A DNA stretch of 13,098 bases from an uncultured bacterium. GTDB lineage: Bacteria; Verrucomicrobiota; Lentisphaeria; Victivallales; Victivallaceae. The stretch's first letter is position 1. Every line of letters begins with the position of its first letter. The stretch covers positions 1 to 13,098 of the forward strand of contig CASECL010000125.1 in NCBI GenBank assembly GCA_949286445.1. The letters are read 5' to 3'. The notes under the pieces were generated by a model. The model ran no database searches. It was not told the DNA's origin and saw only the letters and a program-made list of their open reading frames with translations. The position numbers were made by a program, and so were the translations under genes. Of this stretch, positions 1 through 6,514 are shown piece after piece.

Positions 1-464
1 CCGATCAAACTTTTACCTTTGCGGACAAAACAGTATTCCCCGTTGCTGAAGCTCATTTCCGCCCCCAGCGATGTGAGTCCGTAAAAGTGCCCGTCCAGCC
101 GCCGCCGTCCAATGCCGTCTCCGCCCGGACCGTAAAGCACCGCCCGGCCTGCCCGGTTGAGCAAAGGCGCAGTAAAAAGTATTGAAGTACGGTTTCTGCC
201 GCACATCTCCCGGCTGATTTTACAATTTTTCAAGTCCCGGATGCGGATGGCGAGACGTCCTTTTTCAAAAGAATATTCTGCTCCGAGTTCGCCGGCGATG
301 GAGAGCATGCTGCGCACATCAAGAATATCCGGCATGTTCTCCAATATAATTTCCTCATCCGTCAGTGCGGCGGCGGCGATCATCGGCAGCGCGGCATTTT
401 TATTGCCGCTGATCCGGACTGATCCGGAAAGAGCTTTTCCTCCAGAAATGTAAAGTCTTCTCAT
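1..464 (-). CDS. murA: UDP-N-acetylglucosamine 1-carboxyvinyltransferase (MurA), N-terminal part, Asp-type active site
   Basis: The frame opens with ATG at 464 and runs off the left edge, giving 154 codons of an enzyme that is about 420 residues in E. coli. MurA transfers enolpyruvate from PEP to UDP-GlcNAc, the first committed cytoplasmic step of peptidoglycan synthesis. Visible family marks are GGKALSGSVRISGNKNAALP at residues 8-27, with Lys22 and Asn23 in the positions known to bind substrate, then MPDILDV at 44-50, an Arg at 92 (NRTS), and the active-site loop GPGGDGIGRRRLDGH at 112-126. The loop residue that is Cys115 in E. coli is Asp116 here (GAC codon, 117-119), the change known to make MurA insensitive to fosfomycin. 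The loop Arg is kept at 121. A GGGAGA ribosome site lies just upstream of the ATG. The gene diverges from the glycosyltransferase at 563. A paralogous EPSP-type enzyme is possible but less likely. Confidence 0.9.
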   Translation of the reverse strand, partial: MRRLYISGGKALSGSVRISGNKNAALPMIAAAALTDEEIILENMPDILDVRSMLSIAGELGAEYSFEKGRLAIRIRDLKNCKISREMCGRNRTSILFTAPLLNRAGRAVLYGPGGDGIGRRRLDGHFYGLTSLGAEMSFSNGEYCFVRKGKSLI

Positions 465-485
465 AAATTCTCCCTGTTCCGGAAG

Positions 486-515
486 ATAATCTAACACCGG
501 ATTTCTTGAAATCAA
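486..515 (-). promoter_or_regulatory. Putative sigma70 promoter of murA
   Basis: On the minus strand a TTGATT -35 (bases 510-515) and a GATTAT -10 (486-491) are separated by 18 bases and sit about 20 bases upstream of the murA start codon. Each box matches consensus at four of six positions. The -35 box lies inside the short inverted repeat CTTGAAATCAAG (505-516) and overlaps the -35 of the opposing promoter. Assigned by eye only. Confidence 0.4.
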
Positions 516-534
516 GTAATTTTTGTGCTATCTT
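506..534 (+). promoter_or_regulatory. Putative sigma70 promoter of the first ArnT-like gene
   Basis: TTGAAA (506-511, five of six) and TATCTT (529-534, four of six) are 17 bases apart. This would start transcription near 541, about 22 bases before the ATG at 563. The TTG of the -35 box is also the most upstream possible start codon of the frame. The promoter match argues that translation begins downstream, at 563. Confidence 0.5.
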
Positions 535-562
535 AATGAAAAGAGTCAGGGAATTTACCTTA

Positions 563-2203
563 ATGAAAAAAATTGTTTTGATATTGTTGCTTGCTGTATC
601 CGCGGTTTATCTGGGAACGATATGGCAGCGGCAGCTTTTCTTTCCGGATGAAACCCGTTATGCTGAAATTGCCCGGGAAATGCTGGCTTCCGGTGATTTT
701 GTCAAGCCGTCGCTCTGCGGGCTGGATTATTACGAAAACCCGGTGATGGGGCATTGGCTGAATGCGCTTTCCACCCGGATATTCGGAGAAGCAAAGGGGA
801 CAGTACGCTTCATGCCGGCATTGTGTTCACTTCTGGGGGCGTTGTTCATCGGTCTTTTTGTCCACAGGGGCAGAACCGGGAGGGAGTTGGATCAATATAT
901 TGTGCCGCTGTGGTTTCTTACTTTTGCTTTTGTTTATGTGACAGGAACTTACGGTGTTTCAGATGCCCAGTTTTCAATGTTTGTCACAGCTTCGCTCTGC
1001 TGTTTTTACTTTGCATTCACGGAGGAAAAACGCCATTTGACGATACTTTTTCTGGCATTTTCAGGTATTGCGGCAGGGTGTGCTTTTCTTACCAGAGGTT
1101 TTTCAGGAATTGTTCTTCCCGCGGCGGCGGCGGCAGGATTTCTGATTTGGCAGAAAGACTGGAAAAAGTTATTCACCTGCTGGCTTATACCTCTGGTGTT
1201 TGCCGCGGCGGTAATTCTGCCCTGGGCAACTGCCATTCACCGGAGCGATCCGGATTTCTGGCGGTATTTTATCGGGGTTGAATATTTTGGCGATATATCT
1301 TTTTCAATTCTGCTCTTACCGGTTTTACTGCTTCCGGCAGCGGTGTTTGCCGCGGCGGTTTACCGCGGTTTCCGGGGGGAATTCAAAACAGTCTTTCAGT
1401 CTGGTTCAATGCTCAATTTTGCGCTTTGCGCCACTCTGCCGCCGCTGATTGTGCTTGCTCTGGGGGGGAGAAAGATTGTCTGCATTCTGCCCTGTCTGCC
1501 CTGGGCGGCGGTTATCTGGCACGAAGGAGTTATGCGTTATCTGGAAAGACCGGGAAAGAGCCGGAAGTGCTGGGATCTGCCGCTGAATATACTGCTGACA
1601 ATCCTGGCTGCGGCCGGAGCGGTACTTTTCCTGTACGAGCAGGTAATTATCTGGGGCAAACTGCCGAGCCGTTATCTGCTTTACTACAAGGGAGAACCTT
1701 ATTTTCTTGCCTGCATTGCCGCCGTCGCCGCGGCGGTGATGTGGAAAGTTTCGGTGCGCAATGATGAACCGATGCGGAAAATCTGTGCTTTTTTTGCCGG
1801 AATGCTCTTTCTTATGGTGGCAGGACACGTCTCCATACCGTTCCGCATCTGGGGAAGAATGGCACCGGCGGAGCCGTTTCAGCAGCATGTTCTGCCATTG
1901 CTGGCGGGGCGGCCGGATGTGATAATTGCAGCAGACAAAAATTTTCTTCCCTATGCCTGTTACAAGTTGAAACGTACGGACATAAAACTGATCGGAAGTC
2001 CGGGCGGACTTGATTACGGATTGTCAAAATCACCCGGTTCCGGGCGTTACCCCACCCGTGAGGAGTTAATTCAGCTCATCCGGGAGGGTAAACCGGTGGT
2101 GATTATCACTTCTTCCAACGACCTGCTGCATGGACTGCCGGTTCCGCGGGGGAAATTAACTGATCGGCGGTTCGGAGTATTGGTCAGCCGTTATAATTTA
2201 TAG
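563..2203 (+). CDS. ArnT/PMT-like GT-C membrane glycosyltransferase, divergent paralogue
   Basis: A 546-residue polytopic protein with many hydrophobic segments. The N-terminus is one membrane helix followed by FPDETRYAEIAREMLASGDF (residues 27-46), the first-loop signature of ArnT-type enzymes, which move a sugar from a polyprenyl phosphate carrier to a lipid or protein on the outer face of the inner membrane. Asp29 of the DET motif and a second loop Asp (134, in SDAQF) are present. The usual YFEKP motif is YYENP here (Lys to Asn59), and the E-H-x-x-R-F block plus the QHKxPFYY loop found in the next gene are missing (Tyr241 stands where the His would be). The start at 563 is preferred over ATG 536 and TTG 506 because it begins directly before the first helix and follows AGGG at 547-550. 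It is the tandem neighbour of a related gene at 2432. Substrate is unknown, and activity is uncertain given the lost residues. Confidence 0.8.
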   Translation: MKKIVLILLLAVSAVYLGTIWQRQLFFPDETRYAEIAREMLASGDFVKPSLCGLDYYENPVMGHWLNALSTRIFGEAKGTVRFMPALCSLLGALFIGLFVHRGRTGRELDQYIVPLWFLTFAFVYVTGTYGVSDAQFSMFVTASLCCFYFAFTEEKRHLTILFLAFSGIAAGCAFLTRGFSGIVLPAAAAAGFLIWQKDWKKLFTCWLIPLVFAAAVILPWATAIHRSDPDFWRYFIGVEYFGDISFSILLLPVLLLPAAVFAAAVYRGFRGEFKTVFQSGSMLNFALCATLPPLIVLALGGRKIVCILPCLPWAAVIWHEGVMRYLERPGKSRKCWDLPLNILLTILAAAGAVLFLYEQVIIWGKLPSRYLLYYKGEPYFLACIAAVAAAVMWKVSVRNDEPMRKICAFFAGMLFLMVAGHVSIPFRIWGRMAPAEPFQQHVLPLLAGRPDVIIAADKNFLPYACYKLKRTDIKLIGSPGGLDYGLSKSPGSGRYPTREELIQLIREGKPVVIITSSNDLLHGLPVPRGKLTDRRFGVLVSRYNL

Positions 2204-2431
2204 ACATATCATGGAGGGCACTTGACGCGATCGTTTATTGACCGGGTTGTCAGAGAAGTTTTGCCGCCGCCGGATATGCAATACCTGTCAGCATGACAGA
2301 ATTCAGCGGCGATATACAGGAAAAATAAAAAACAAGTTAAGGAAAAACTGAGGTTTGCCTGCGTCCGGCAGGAGGGTATGAAAAAATACCGCCCTCCAGT
2401 AAACCGGGTGCAGAGCAGGAGCTTGAAAAAA
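2204..2431 (+). other. Gap between the two ArnT-like genes, with competing hairpins near the second start
   Basis: No convincing promoter or U-tract terminator is seen, so the two genes may be co-transcribed. The perfect inverted repeat CTGTCA-GCA-TGACAG lies at 2285-2299 without a T-run. Just before the second gene, CCTGC (2358-2362) can pair with GCAGG (2368-2372), while GGAGGG (2371-2376) can pair with CCCTCC (2392-2397). The two stems share bases and so exclude each other. A 24-codon frame from TTG 2222 behind GGAGGG (2213-2218) is too poorly spaced to call. Confidence 0.4.
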
Positions 2432-4105
2432 ATGAAGTATTATTTGCTGGTATTTATATTTTTTATATCTGCCTACATTATTCCGCTGGGATTGAGACCC
2501 AAGATCACCCCGGATGAATTCCGTTACGCCGCTATTCCGATGGAAATGATTGAACGGGGTGACTATACTGTGCCCCGGCTGGCGGGAGTGGATTATTTTG
2601 AAAAACCAACATTGGGCTACATACTTACTGCCGGCAGCTTCAAGGTATTCGGAGTGAATAACTTTGCGCTCCGTTTTCCGGCGGCGGCGGCGGCATTTCT
2701 GAGCACTGTTTTTCTGATGATCATGATTGCCCAGCATACCAAAGATGACCGGGCGGCTGCGCTTGCCGGACTTATCTATTTATCCTGCGGCATGGTTTTC
2801 GCGCTGGGGACCACGGCGGTGCTTGACAGCCAGTTCAACGCCGCGGTAAGCGGAGCACTGTGCTGTTTTTTCCTGGCGTCGGAAGAAAAGAAACTTGACC
2901 GGAGGAAATTTTTTCTGCTTGCCTGCGCCGGGATCGCCTGCGGGTTATCCTTCTGGCTTAAAGGACTGGTGGGAATTGCGGTGGTCGGCGTATCCATGCT
3001 GGGGTATCTGCTGTGGGAAAAGCGTTACAAAGATATTTTCATTCTGCCCTGGATACCGTTTGTATTTGTTATTCTGTCGATACTGCCGTGGGCGTGGAAA
3101 CTCCACCGGGAGGCACCGGACTTCTGGCGGTATTTCATTGAAGAGGAACACCTGCGCCGTTTTTTCAATCCGGACGGAGGTCAGCATAAGGAACCGTTTT
3201 ACTACCTCTGGCCGATTCTTATCGGCGGATTATTTCCTGCCGGCTTCTGTCTTATCGGGGCGATCGGAGGCATAGCGGGAAGAGCAAAGGAATTTTTCCA
3301 GCACAGAATTGTGCGTTTTTCGGTTGCCGCGACAATTCTGCCCATGGTGTTTTTCTCGATTTCAGGGGGGAAACTTGCCACTTATGTTCTGCCGTGTTAT
3401 TTTCCCCTGACCATTTTCCTTACTCTGGCACTGGTTAAATATCTGCGCAGTGGAGGGGATCTCAAACTGTTTTTTGTCCCGCTGCGCATATTGGGATATC
3501 TGTTTTTATTTGCCGGTATTGCCGGGTGTGTCTTTCTGCTGCTCCCGGCACAGTTTACCGGAGTGGAAATTCCCGGCGGAAGCAAAATGACGCTTCTGGG
3601 GGTGATACTGGGTATCTGGGGCGCAATGCTGCTGTTTTTTCCCCGGCACAGCTGGAGATGGCAGATGGCAGGATTGTTCATCGGACTGGTTATGGCTATT
3701 CAGGGGACGATCGCGCTGTTTCCCTATCCGCTGCTGGGATACAAGATGCCGGAGGAAATGCTCAACCGGGCGGCCGGTGAGTTTGATTTCAACAATGAAA
3801 TTATTATCACTACGCCGAGCATGATGCACGCTCTCTCATGGGTTTCCGGGCGGCGGGATATTATGCTTACCAACGGCGGCGAATTTTCCTACGGCATGAA
3901 AAAGGACGACCAGAAACACCGGCTGCTGGGCAGAAAGGAATTTCTTGAAATCCTCGGCCGGCCCGGCCGGCCGGAGATACTTTATGTCTGTCTGCGCATG
4001 GATGAACACGACTTACCGCCGGAATACCGTTATCTGATCAAAAAACACAAAACCTATGATGAGGTGGACTTTGTGCTTTTGAAGTCTCCGGAGCGCAAGC
4101 TTTGA
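2432..4105 (+). CDS. ArnT/PMT-like GT-C membrane glycosyltransferase
   Basis: A 557-residue polytopic membrane protein of the ArnT-like GT-C family, which uses polyprenyl-phosphate-linked sugars outside the cytoplasmic membrane. After an N-terminal helix comes TPDEFRYAAIPMEMIERGDY (residues 26-45) with the first-loop Asp28. Then come YFEKP at 55-59 (Glu57, Lys58), a second loop Asp132 in LDSQF, and the WRYFI...EEEHLRRF block with His240 followed by QHKEPFYY, so all the usual marks are present. The frame could begin at ATG 2378, but its GGAGGG is only one base away. ATG 2432 has AGGAG (2417-2421) at a 10-base spacing and starts right at the first helix, so it is preferred. The C-terminal portion of about 100 residues is mostly soluble and probably periplasmic. 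The substrate (lipid A-like, glycan or protein) cannot be read from the sequence. Confidence 0.85.
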   Translation: MKYYLLVFIFFISAYIIPLGLRPKITPDEFRYAAIPMEMIERGDYTVPRLAGVDYFEKPTLGYILTAGSFKVFGVNNFALRFPAAAAAFLSTVFLMIMIAQHTKDDRAAALAGLIYLSCGMVFALGTTAVLDSQFNAAVSGALCCFFLASEEKKLDRRKFFLLACAGIACGLSFWLKGLVGIAVVGVSMLGYLLWEKRYKDIFILPWIPFVFVILSILPWAWKLHREAPDFWRYFIEEEHLRRFFNPDGGQHKEPFYYLWPILIGGLFPAGFCLIGAIGGIAGRAKEFFQHRIVRFSVAATILPMVFFSISGGKLATYVLPCYFPLTIFLTLALVKYLRSGGDLKLFFVPLRILGYLFLFAGIAGCVFLLLPAQFTGVEIPGGSKMTLLGVILGIWGAMLLFFPRHSWRWQMAGLFIGLVMAIQGTIALFPYPLLGYKMPEEMLNRAAGEFDFNNEIIITTPSMMHALSWVSGRRDIMLTNGGEFSYGMKKDDQKHRLLGRKEFLEILGRPGRPEILYVCLRMDEHDLPPEYRYLIKKHKTYDEVDFVLLKSPERKL

Positions 4106-4414
4106 GTTTTCATCCGGCCCTGACGGGGGATTGTCAAGGTATTTTTTATTCCGCATATTGTGTGCCGCGGCAAAGCAGAAAGCAAGAGTAAATTGTCTGC
4201 TTATGTCTGCGGCATATCTGCATAAACCGGAGGGAGAATACAATCACTTTCTGCAATATCGGGAGGTGCCGTTGCCGGGAAAAAACGGCCGGATATTAAT
4301 GAAGAATAACGCAGAAAAAACTTGCTTTTCATGCCGGGAGGATTTACATTAATATAATACAACAAACAGCCGGATAAAACGGTAATAATTTGACAGGCAG
4401 ATATTTTTGTTATT
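4106..4414. other. 309-base gap upstream of tatD; no gene called
   Basis: The best structure is a 6-bp stem GCCGTT/AACGGC (4268-4289) with a 10-base loop. A weak bulged stem at 4109-4127 followed by ATTTTTTATT (4140-4149) might end the upstream transcript, but stem and U-run are too far apart for confidence. Three Shine-Dalgarno-like GGAGG motifs occur without a credible gene behind them. A 73-codon frame from TTG 4131 shows no family or coding signature. Confidence 0.5.
4353..4358 (+). promoter_or_regulatory. Possible -10 box for tatD
   Basis: A perfect TATAAT lies 56 bases upstream of the tatD start and would give a leader of about 50 bases. No good -35 is found 16-18 bases upstream (the sequence there is CATGCC or similar), so this is weak support. 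Confidence 0.3.
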
Positions 4415-5191
4415 ATGATTTTCTTTGATACCCATTTTCACTATTATGATGATCTGAGCATTGCCGATTACATTGCCAGGTTTCCGGAAGAACACAGTTT
4501 TGAACTCATGGCGGTGGGTGTTGGCGCAAAGGAAACGGCTCTGGCGGCAAAATTTGCGGAAACCGTCCCCAATACCGTTTTCTGCGGCGGTGTTCACCCC
4601 GGAGAACTGGATAACTTTGAAGCAGATTGCGAGGGGCTTGCCGCCTTTTACCGTCACCCGTTGTTCAAAGCCATCGGGGAGATCGGGCTGGATTACTACT
4701 TTGCCCCGTTCGACCGGGAGAAACAAATCAAAGTAATGGAATATTTTCTCCGGCAGGCTCTGGAACTCAAACTGCCGGCCATACTTCACTGCCGGGATAA
4801 GAATGGAGAATATCAGGCTTATTCTGATATGTATGAGAGACTGCGGGATTTTACTGCGGCAGGTGGAAAATTTGTCTGCCATTGTTTTGCCGGAAATGCG
4901 GAATGGGCAGAAAAACTGCTTGATCTGGGCGGTTATCTCGGGGTTACCGGCATTGTCACCTTTCCGAAAGGGGAAAATGTCCGCGAAGTACTCCGCATGA
5001 TACCTTTTGACCGGTTGCTGATTGAGACGGATGCGCCCTATCTTGCCCCGGTGCCTTTCCGCGGCAAACCCAATCATCCCGGGCTTCTGCCGTATATCGC
5101 GGCAAAAGTGGCGGAGACGTTGAGCCGGGATCTGGCGGAAGTGGCGGAACAGACCCGTTTGAACGGACGGCGGCTTTTTAATATACAGTAA
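4415..5191 (+). CDS. tatD: TatD-family metal-dependent hydrolase (putative deoxyribonuclease)
   Basis: A 258-residue TIM-barrel amidohydrolase-type protein with the full TatD motif series: FDTHFH (His7, His9), GVHPGE, GEIGLDYY (Glu89), ILHCRD (His125), CHCF (His156) and ETDAPYLAPVPFRGKPNHPG (Asp206). These are the residues that bind the two metal ions. TatD proteins are cytoplasmic Mg2+-dependent 3'-5' DNA exonucleases, implicated in DNA repair and nucleic-acid turnover; family members also include YcfH and YjjV, so the exact paralogue is not fixed. The length is typical. The start at 4415 is set by the DTH motif, which must lie at the N-terminus, although no good Shine-Dalgarno site precedes it. 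The gene sits between the glycosyltransferase and nudC without overlap and is probably its own transcription unit. Confidence 0.88.
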   Translation: MIFFDTHFHYYDDLSIADYIARFPEEHSFELMAVGVGAKETALAAKFAETVPNTVFCGGVHPGELDNFEADCEGLAAFYRHPLFKAIGEIGLDYYFAPFDREKQIKVMEYFLRQALELKLPAILHCRDKNGEYQAYSDMYERLRDFTAAGGKFVCHCFAGNAEWAEKLLDLGGYLGVTGIVTFPKGENVREVLRMIPFDRLLIETDAPYLAPVPFRGKPNHPGLLPYIAAKVAETLSRDLAEVAEQTRLNGRRLFNIQ

Positions 5192-5303
5192 ATTGGCAAT
5201 TTTTTTAGGTGGTTTTCACTCCCGGGGCAAATCGGTGATGCCATTGCGGCTGAACCGGCAGAAGAGAGTTTGCCGGCGGCCTCCTGCGGATAATACCCGG
5301 GGT

Positions 5304-5326
5304 GGAAAACGTTTCCCGCGGGAAAC
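5304..5326. repeat. Overlapping inverted repeats upstream of nudC
   Basis: GTTTCCCGCGGGAAAC (5311-5326) is a perfect 16-bp palindrome. Its left arm TTTCC (5312-5316) is also the right arm of GGAAA-ACG-TTTCC starting at 5304, so two alternative pairings share one arm. A further GGAAA follows at 5328-5332. It could be an operator or an RNA hairpin in the nudC leader. The rest of the gap (5192-5366) holds a 6-bp stem CCGGCA/TGCCGG near 5254-5275 and no confident promoter. Confidence 0.45.
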
Positions 5327-5366
5327 AGGAAACAGGCATAATTTTATCAATAAAAAGTACTGATTT

Positions 5367-6257
5367 ATGAAACACGTTTTTATCATGATGCCAGCCAGGA
5401 AAAGGCACGGACTGCCGGATGATGCCTTCGCCGCGGTGTTTTCCGGAAATAAAGTTGCCCTGCGGTACACCGGAAATGAAAACGGAGACGCCCCGGCAGA
5501 AAAATCTTCCGTGCCGGATATCACCTGTGCTTTCAGCCTGCCGCAGGCAAATGAAATAGGCGCGGATAAGTCAATACCCACGCTGTTTATCGGAGAATTG
5601 GACGGCAGAGGATGTTTTGCCATGGAATTGCCCGACAGCCTGCCACCGCCGCCGGGACTGGAATTTTTTTCCCTGCGGGAAACCTTTTCGCTGGTTGATC
5701 CGGCAAGTAAAAAGGCATTATGCCGGGCGGAAACCCTGCTCGACTGGCGGAAAAAACGTATCCGCTGCGGAATTTGCGGCGCAGAAATGACCGAATCCGA
5801 AGCTCTGGAAAGCGGTCAGATCTGCCCGAAATGCCACGCCGTATATTTCCCCCAGCTCAGCCCGGCTGTAATCGTGGCCATCCGGAAAGAAAAAGAACTG
5901 CTGCTGGCACATAACGCTAAATTCAAACCCGGCCTTTACAGCCTGATCGCCGGTTTTATCGAACCGGGAGAAAGCGCAGAAGAAGCGGTGGAACGGGAAA
6001 TATTCGAGGAAGTCGGCCTCAAAGTAAAAAATATCTCCTATATCCGGAGCCAGCCATGGCCATTCCCGAATTCATTGATGCTTGGATTCGAAGCAGAATA
6101 CGCCGGCGGCGAAATACACCCCGACGGAAAAGAAATACTCGACGCCGGATTTTTCACCCCGGATGCAATGCCGGATATCCCCGGCGGCGAAACCATATCT
6201 CGATTCCTGATAGATAAATTCATCCGGGAAACCGCCCCTGAAAACGCTGTCGATTGA
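5367..6257 (+). CDS. nudC: NADH pyrophosphatase / RNA deNADding Nudix hydrolase NudC
   Basis: A 296-residue protein with the complete NudC architecture: a variable N-terminal domain (about 1-125), a four-Cys zinc ribbon (Cys134, Cys137, Cys153, Cys156), the linker YFPQLSPAVIVAI, a Nudix box GFIEPGESAEEAVEREIFEE running to VGL (196-218) that fits GX5EX7REUXEEXGU, and the SQPWPFPNS motif (228-236) diagnostic of NADH-preferring members. The enzyme splits NAD(H) to NMN(H) and AMP, and in E. coli removes NAD caps from RNA 5' ends. It acts in the cytoplasm. It is somewhat longer than E. coli NudC (257 residues), the excess being mainly N-terminal. The ATG at 5367 lacks a clear Shine-Dalgarno site; ATGs at 5385 and 5388 are alternatives. 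The 3' end runs into the hairpin-rich segment that starts at 6260. Confidence 0.92.
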   Translation: MKHVFIMMPARKRHGLPDDAFAAVFSGNKVALRYTGNENGDAPAEKSSVPDITCAFSLPQANEIGADKSIPTLFIGELDGRGCFAMELPDSLPPPPGLEFFSLRETFSLVDPASKKALCRAETLLDWRKKRIRCGICGAEMTESEALESGQICPKCHAVYFPQLSPAVIVAIRKEKELLLAHNAKFKPGLYSLIAGFIEPGESAEEAVEREIFEEVGLKVKNISYIRSQPWPFPNSLMLGFEAEYAGGEIHPDGKEILDAGFFTPDAMPDIPGGETISRFLIDKFIRETAPENAVD

Positions 6258-6259
6258 TA

Positions 6260-6337
6260 AAAAGAATACTGCGGGAAGGAAAAACCTTTTGCCCGCGTAG
6301 TTTTTTAAAAGAATACTGCGGGAAGGAAAAACCTTTT
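6260..6337. repeat. 31-bp perfect direct repeat (6260-6290 and 6307-6337)
   Basis: Two identical 31-base units lie 47 bases apart, immediately after the nudC stop. Each starts AAAAGAATACTG and ends AACCTTTT. Each unit carries the left arm GCGGGAAGGAAA, so both can pair with the single right arm TTTCCTTCCCGC at 6350-6361. This suggests local duplication of a hairpin or terminator module. Confidence 0.85.
6271..6306 (+). terminator. Probable intrinsic terminator of nudC
   Basis: GCGGG (6271-6275) pairs with CCCGC (6292-6296), with an inner AAGG/CCTT stem and an AAAAA loop. Four bases later comes TTTTTT (6301-6306). It begins 14 bases after the nudC stop codon, as expected for a Rho-independent terminator, although the U-run is slightly displaced. 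Confidence 0.55.
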
Positions 6338-6361
6338 AAGGAAAGGTTCTTTCCTTCCCGC
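6318..6361. repeat. Long near-perfect hairpin between convergent genes
   Basis: GCGGGAAGGAAA (6318-6329) pairs perfectly with TTTCCTTCCCGC (6350-6361). Inside it AACCTTT (6330-6336) pairs with AAAGGTT (6342-6348), leaving a TAAGG loop and a single bulged C. That gives 19 base pairs in 44 bases. No immediate U-run follows on the plus strand. On the minus strand a mixed A/T stretch follows, so it may serve as a terminator for the convergent membrane-protein operon or protect 3' ends. Confidence 0.75.
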
Positions 6362-6392
6362 GCCCATCCTTTTCCAAACCTATTTGGGTTAC

Positions 6393-6421
6393 ATTGCTTC
6401 AATTTCCCAAATTGAAGCAAT
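6393..6421. repeat. Perfect 13-bp inverted repeat with 3-base loop
   Basis: ATTGCTTCAATTT, loop CCC, then its exact reverse complement AAATTGAAGCAAT. A smaller stem CCAAA-CCTA-TTTGG (6374-6387) precedes it. No U-run follows directly. The remaining bases to 6514 show no further structure or gene. A 92-codon minus-strand frame through this region is composed largely of the hairpins and is not called. Confidence 0.75.
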
Positions 6422-6514
6422 GGCCGCCAAAGAAAATACGCCGCAGAAAAAAGCAAAACAACCGCAATATCATGTGTTGATGATTTTGGGGAGAACAATT
6501 AAAGAATGAGAAAG

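Noticed and set aside
506..562. Upstream TTG (506) and ATG (536) starts for the first ArnT-like gene
   Set aside because: TTG 506 is part of a good -35 box, so transcripts would begin downstream of it. The extra residues precede the membrane helix without similarity to the family.
1118..1135. GCG repeat coding for an alanine run (a similar one lies at 2680-2695)
   Set aside because: Short alanine runs in membrane helices are common; nothing here shows phase variation.
2222..2296. 24-codon frame after the first ArnT-like gene
   Set aside because: The TTG start lies only 3 bases from GGAGGG and no homology is recognised.
4131..4352. 73-codon frame in the gap before tatD
   Set aside because: TTG start without a ribosome site, no recognisable domain, and an overlapping opposite-strand frame of equal length.
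4390..4420. Perfect TTGACA with TATGAT 18 bases later, at the tatD start
   Set aside because: It would start transcription after the tatD ATG at 4415, while the DTH motif fixes that ATG as the start. Probably a chance match.
6220..6498. 92-codon minus-strand frame over the hairpin region
   Set aside because: It is built largely from the hairpin and direct-repeat sequence and overlaps the nudC end; no family signature.
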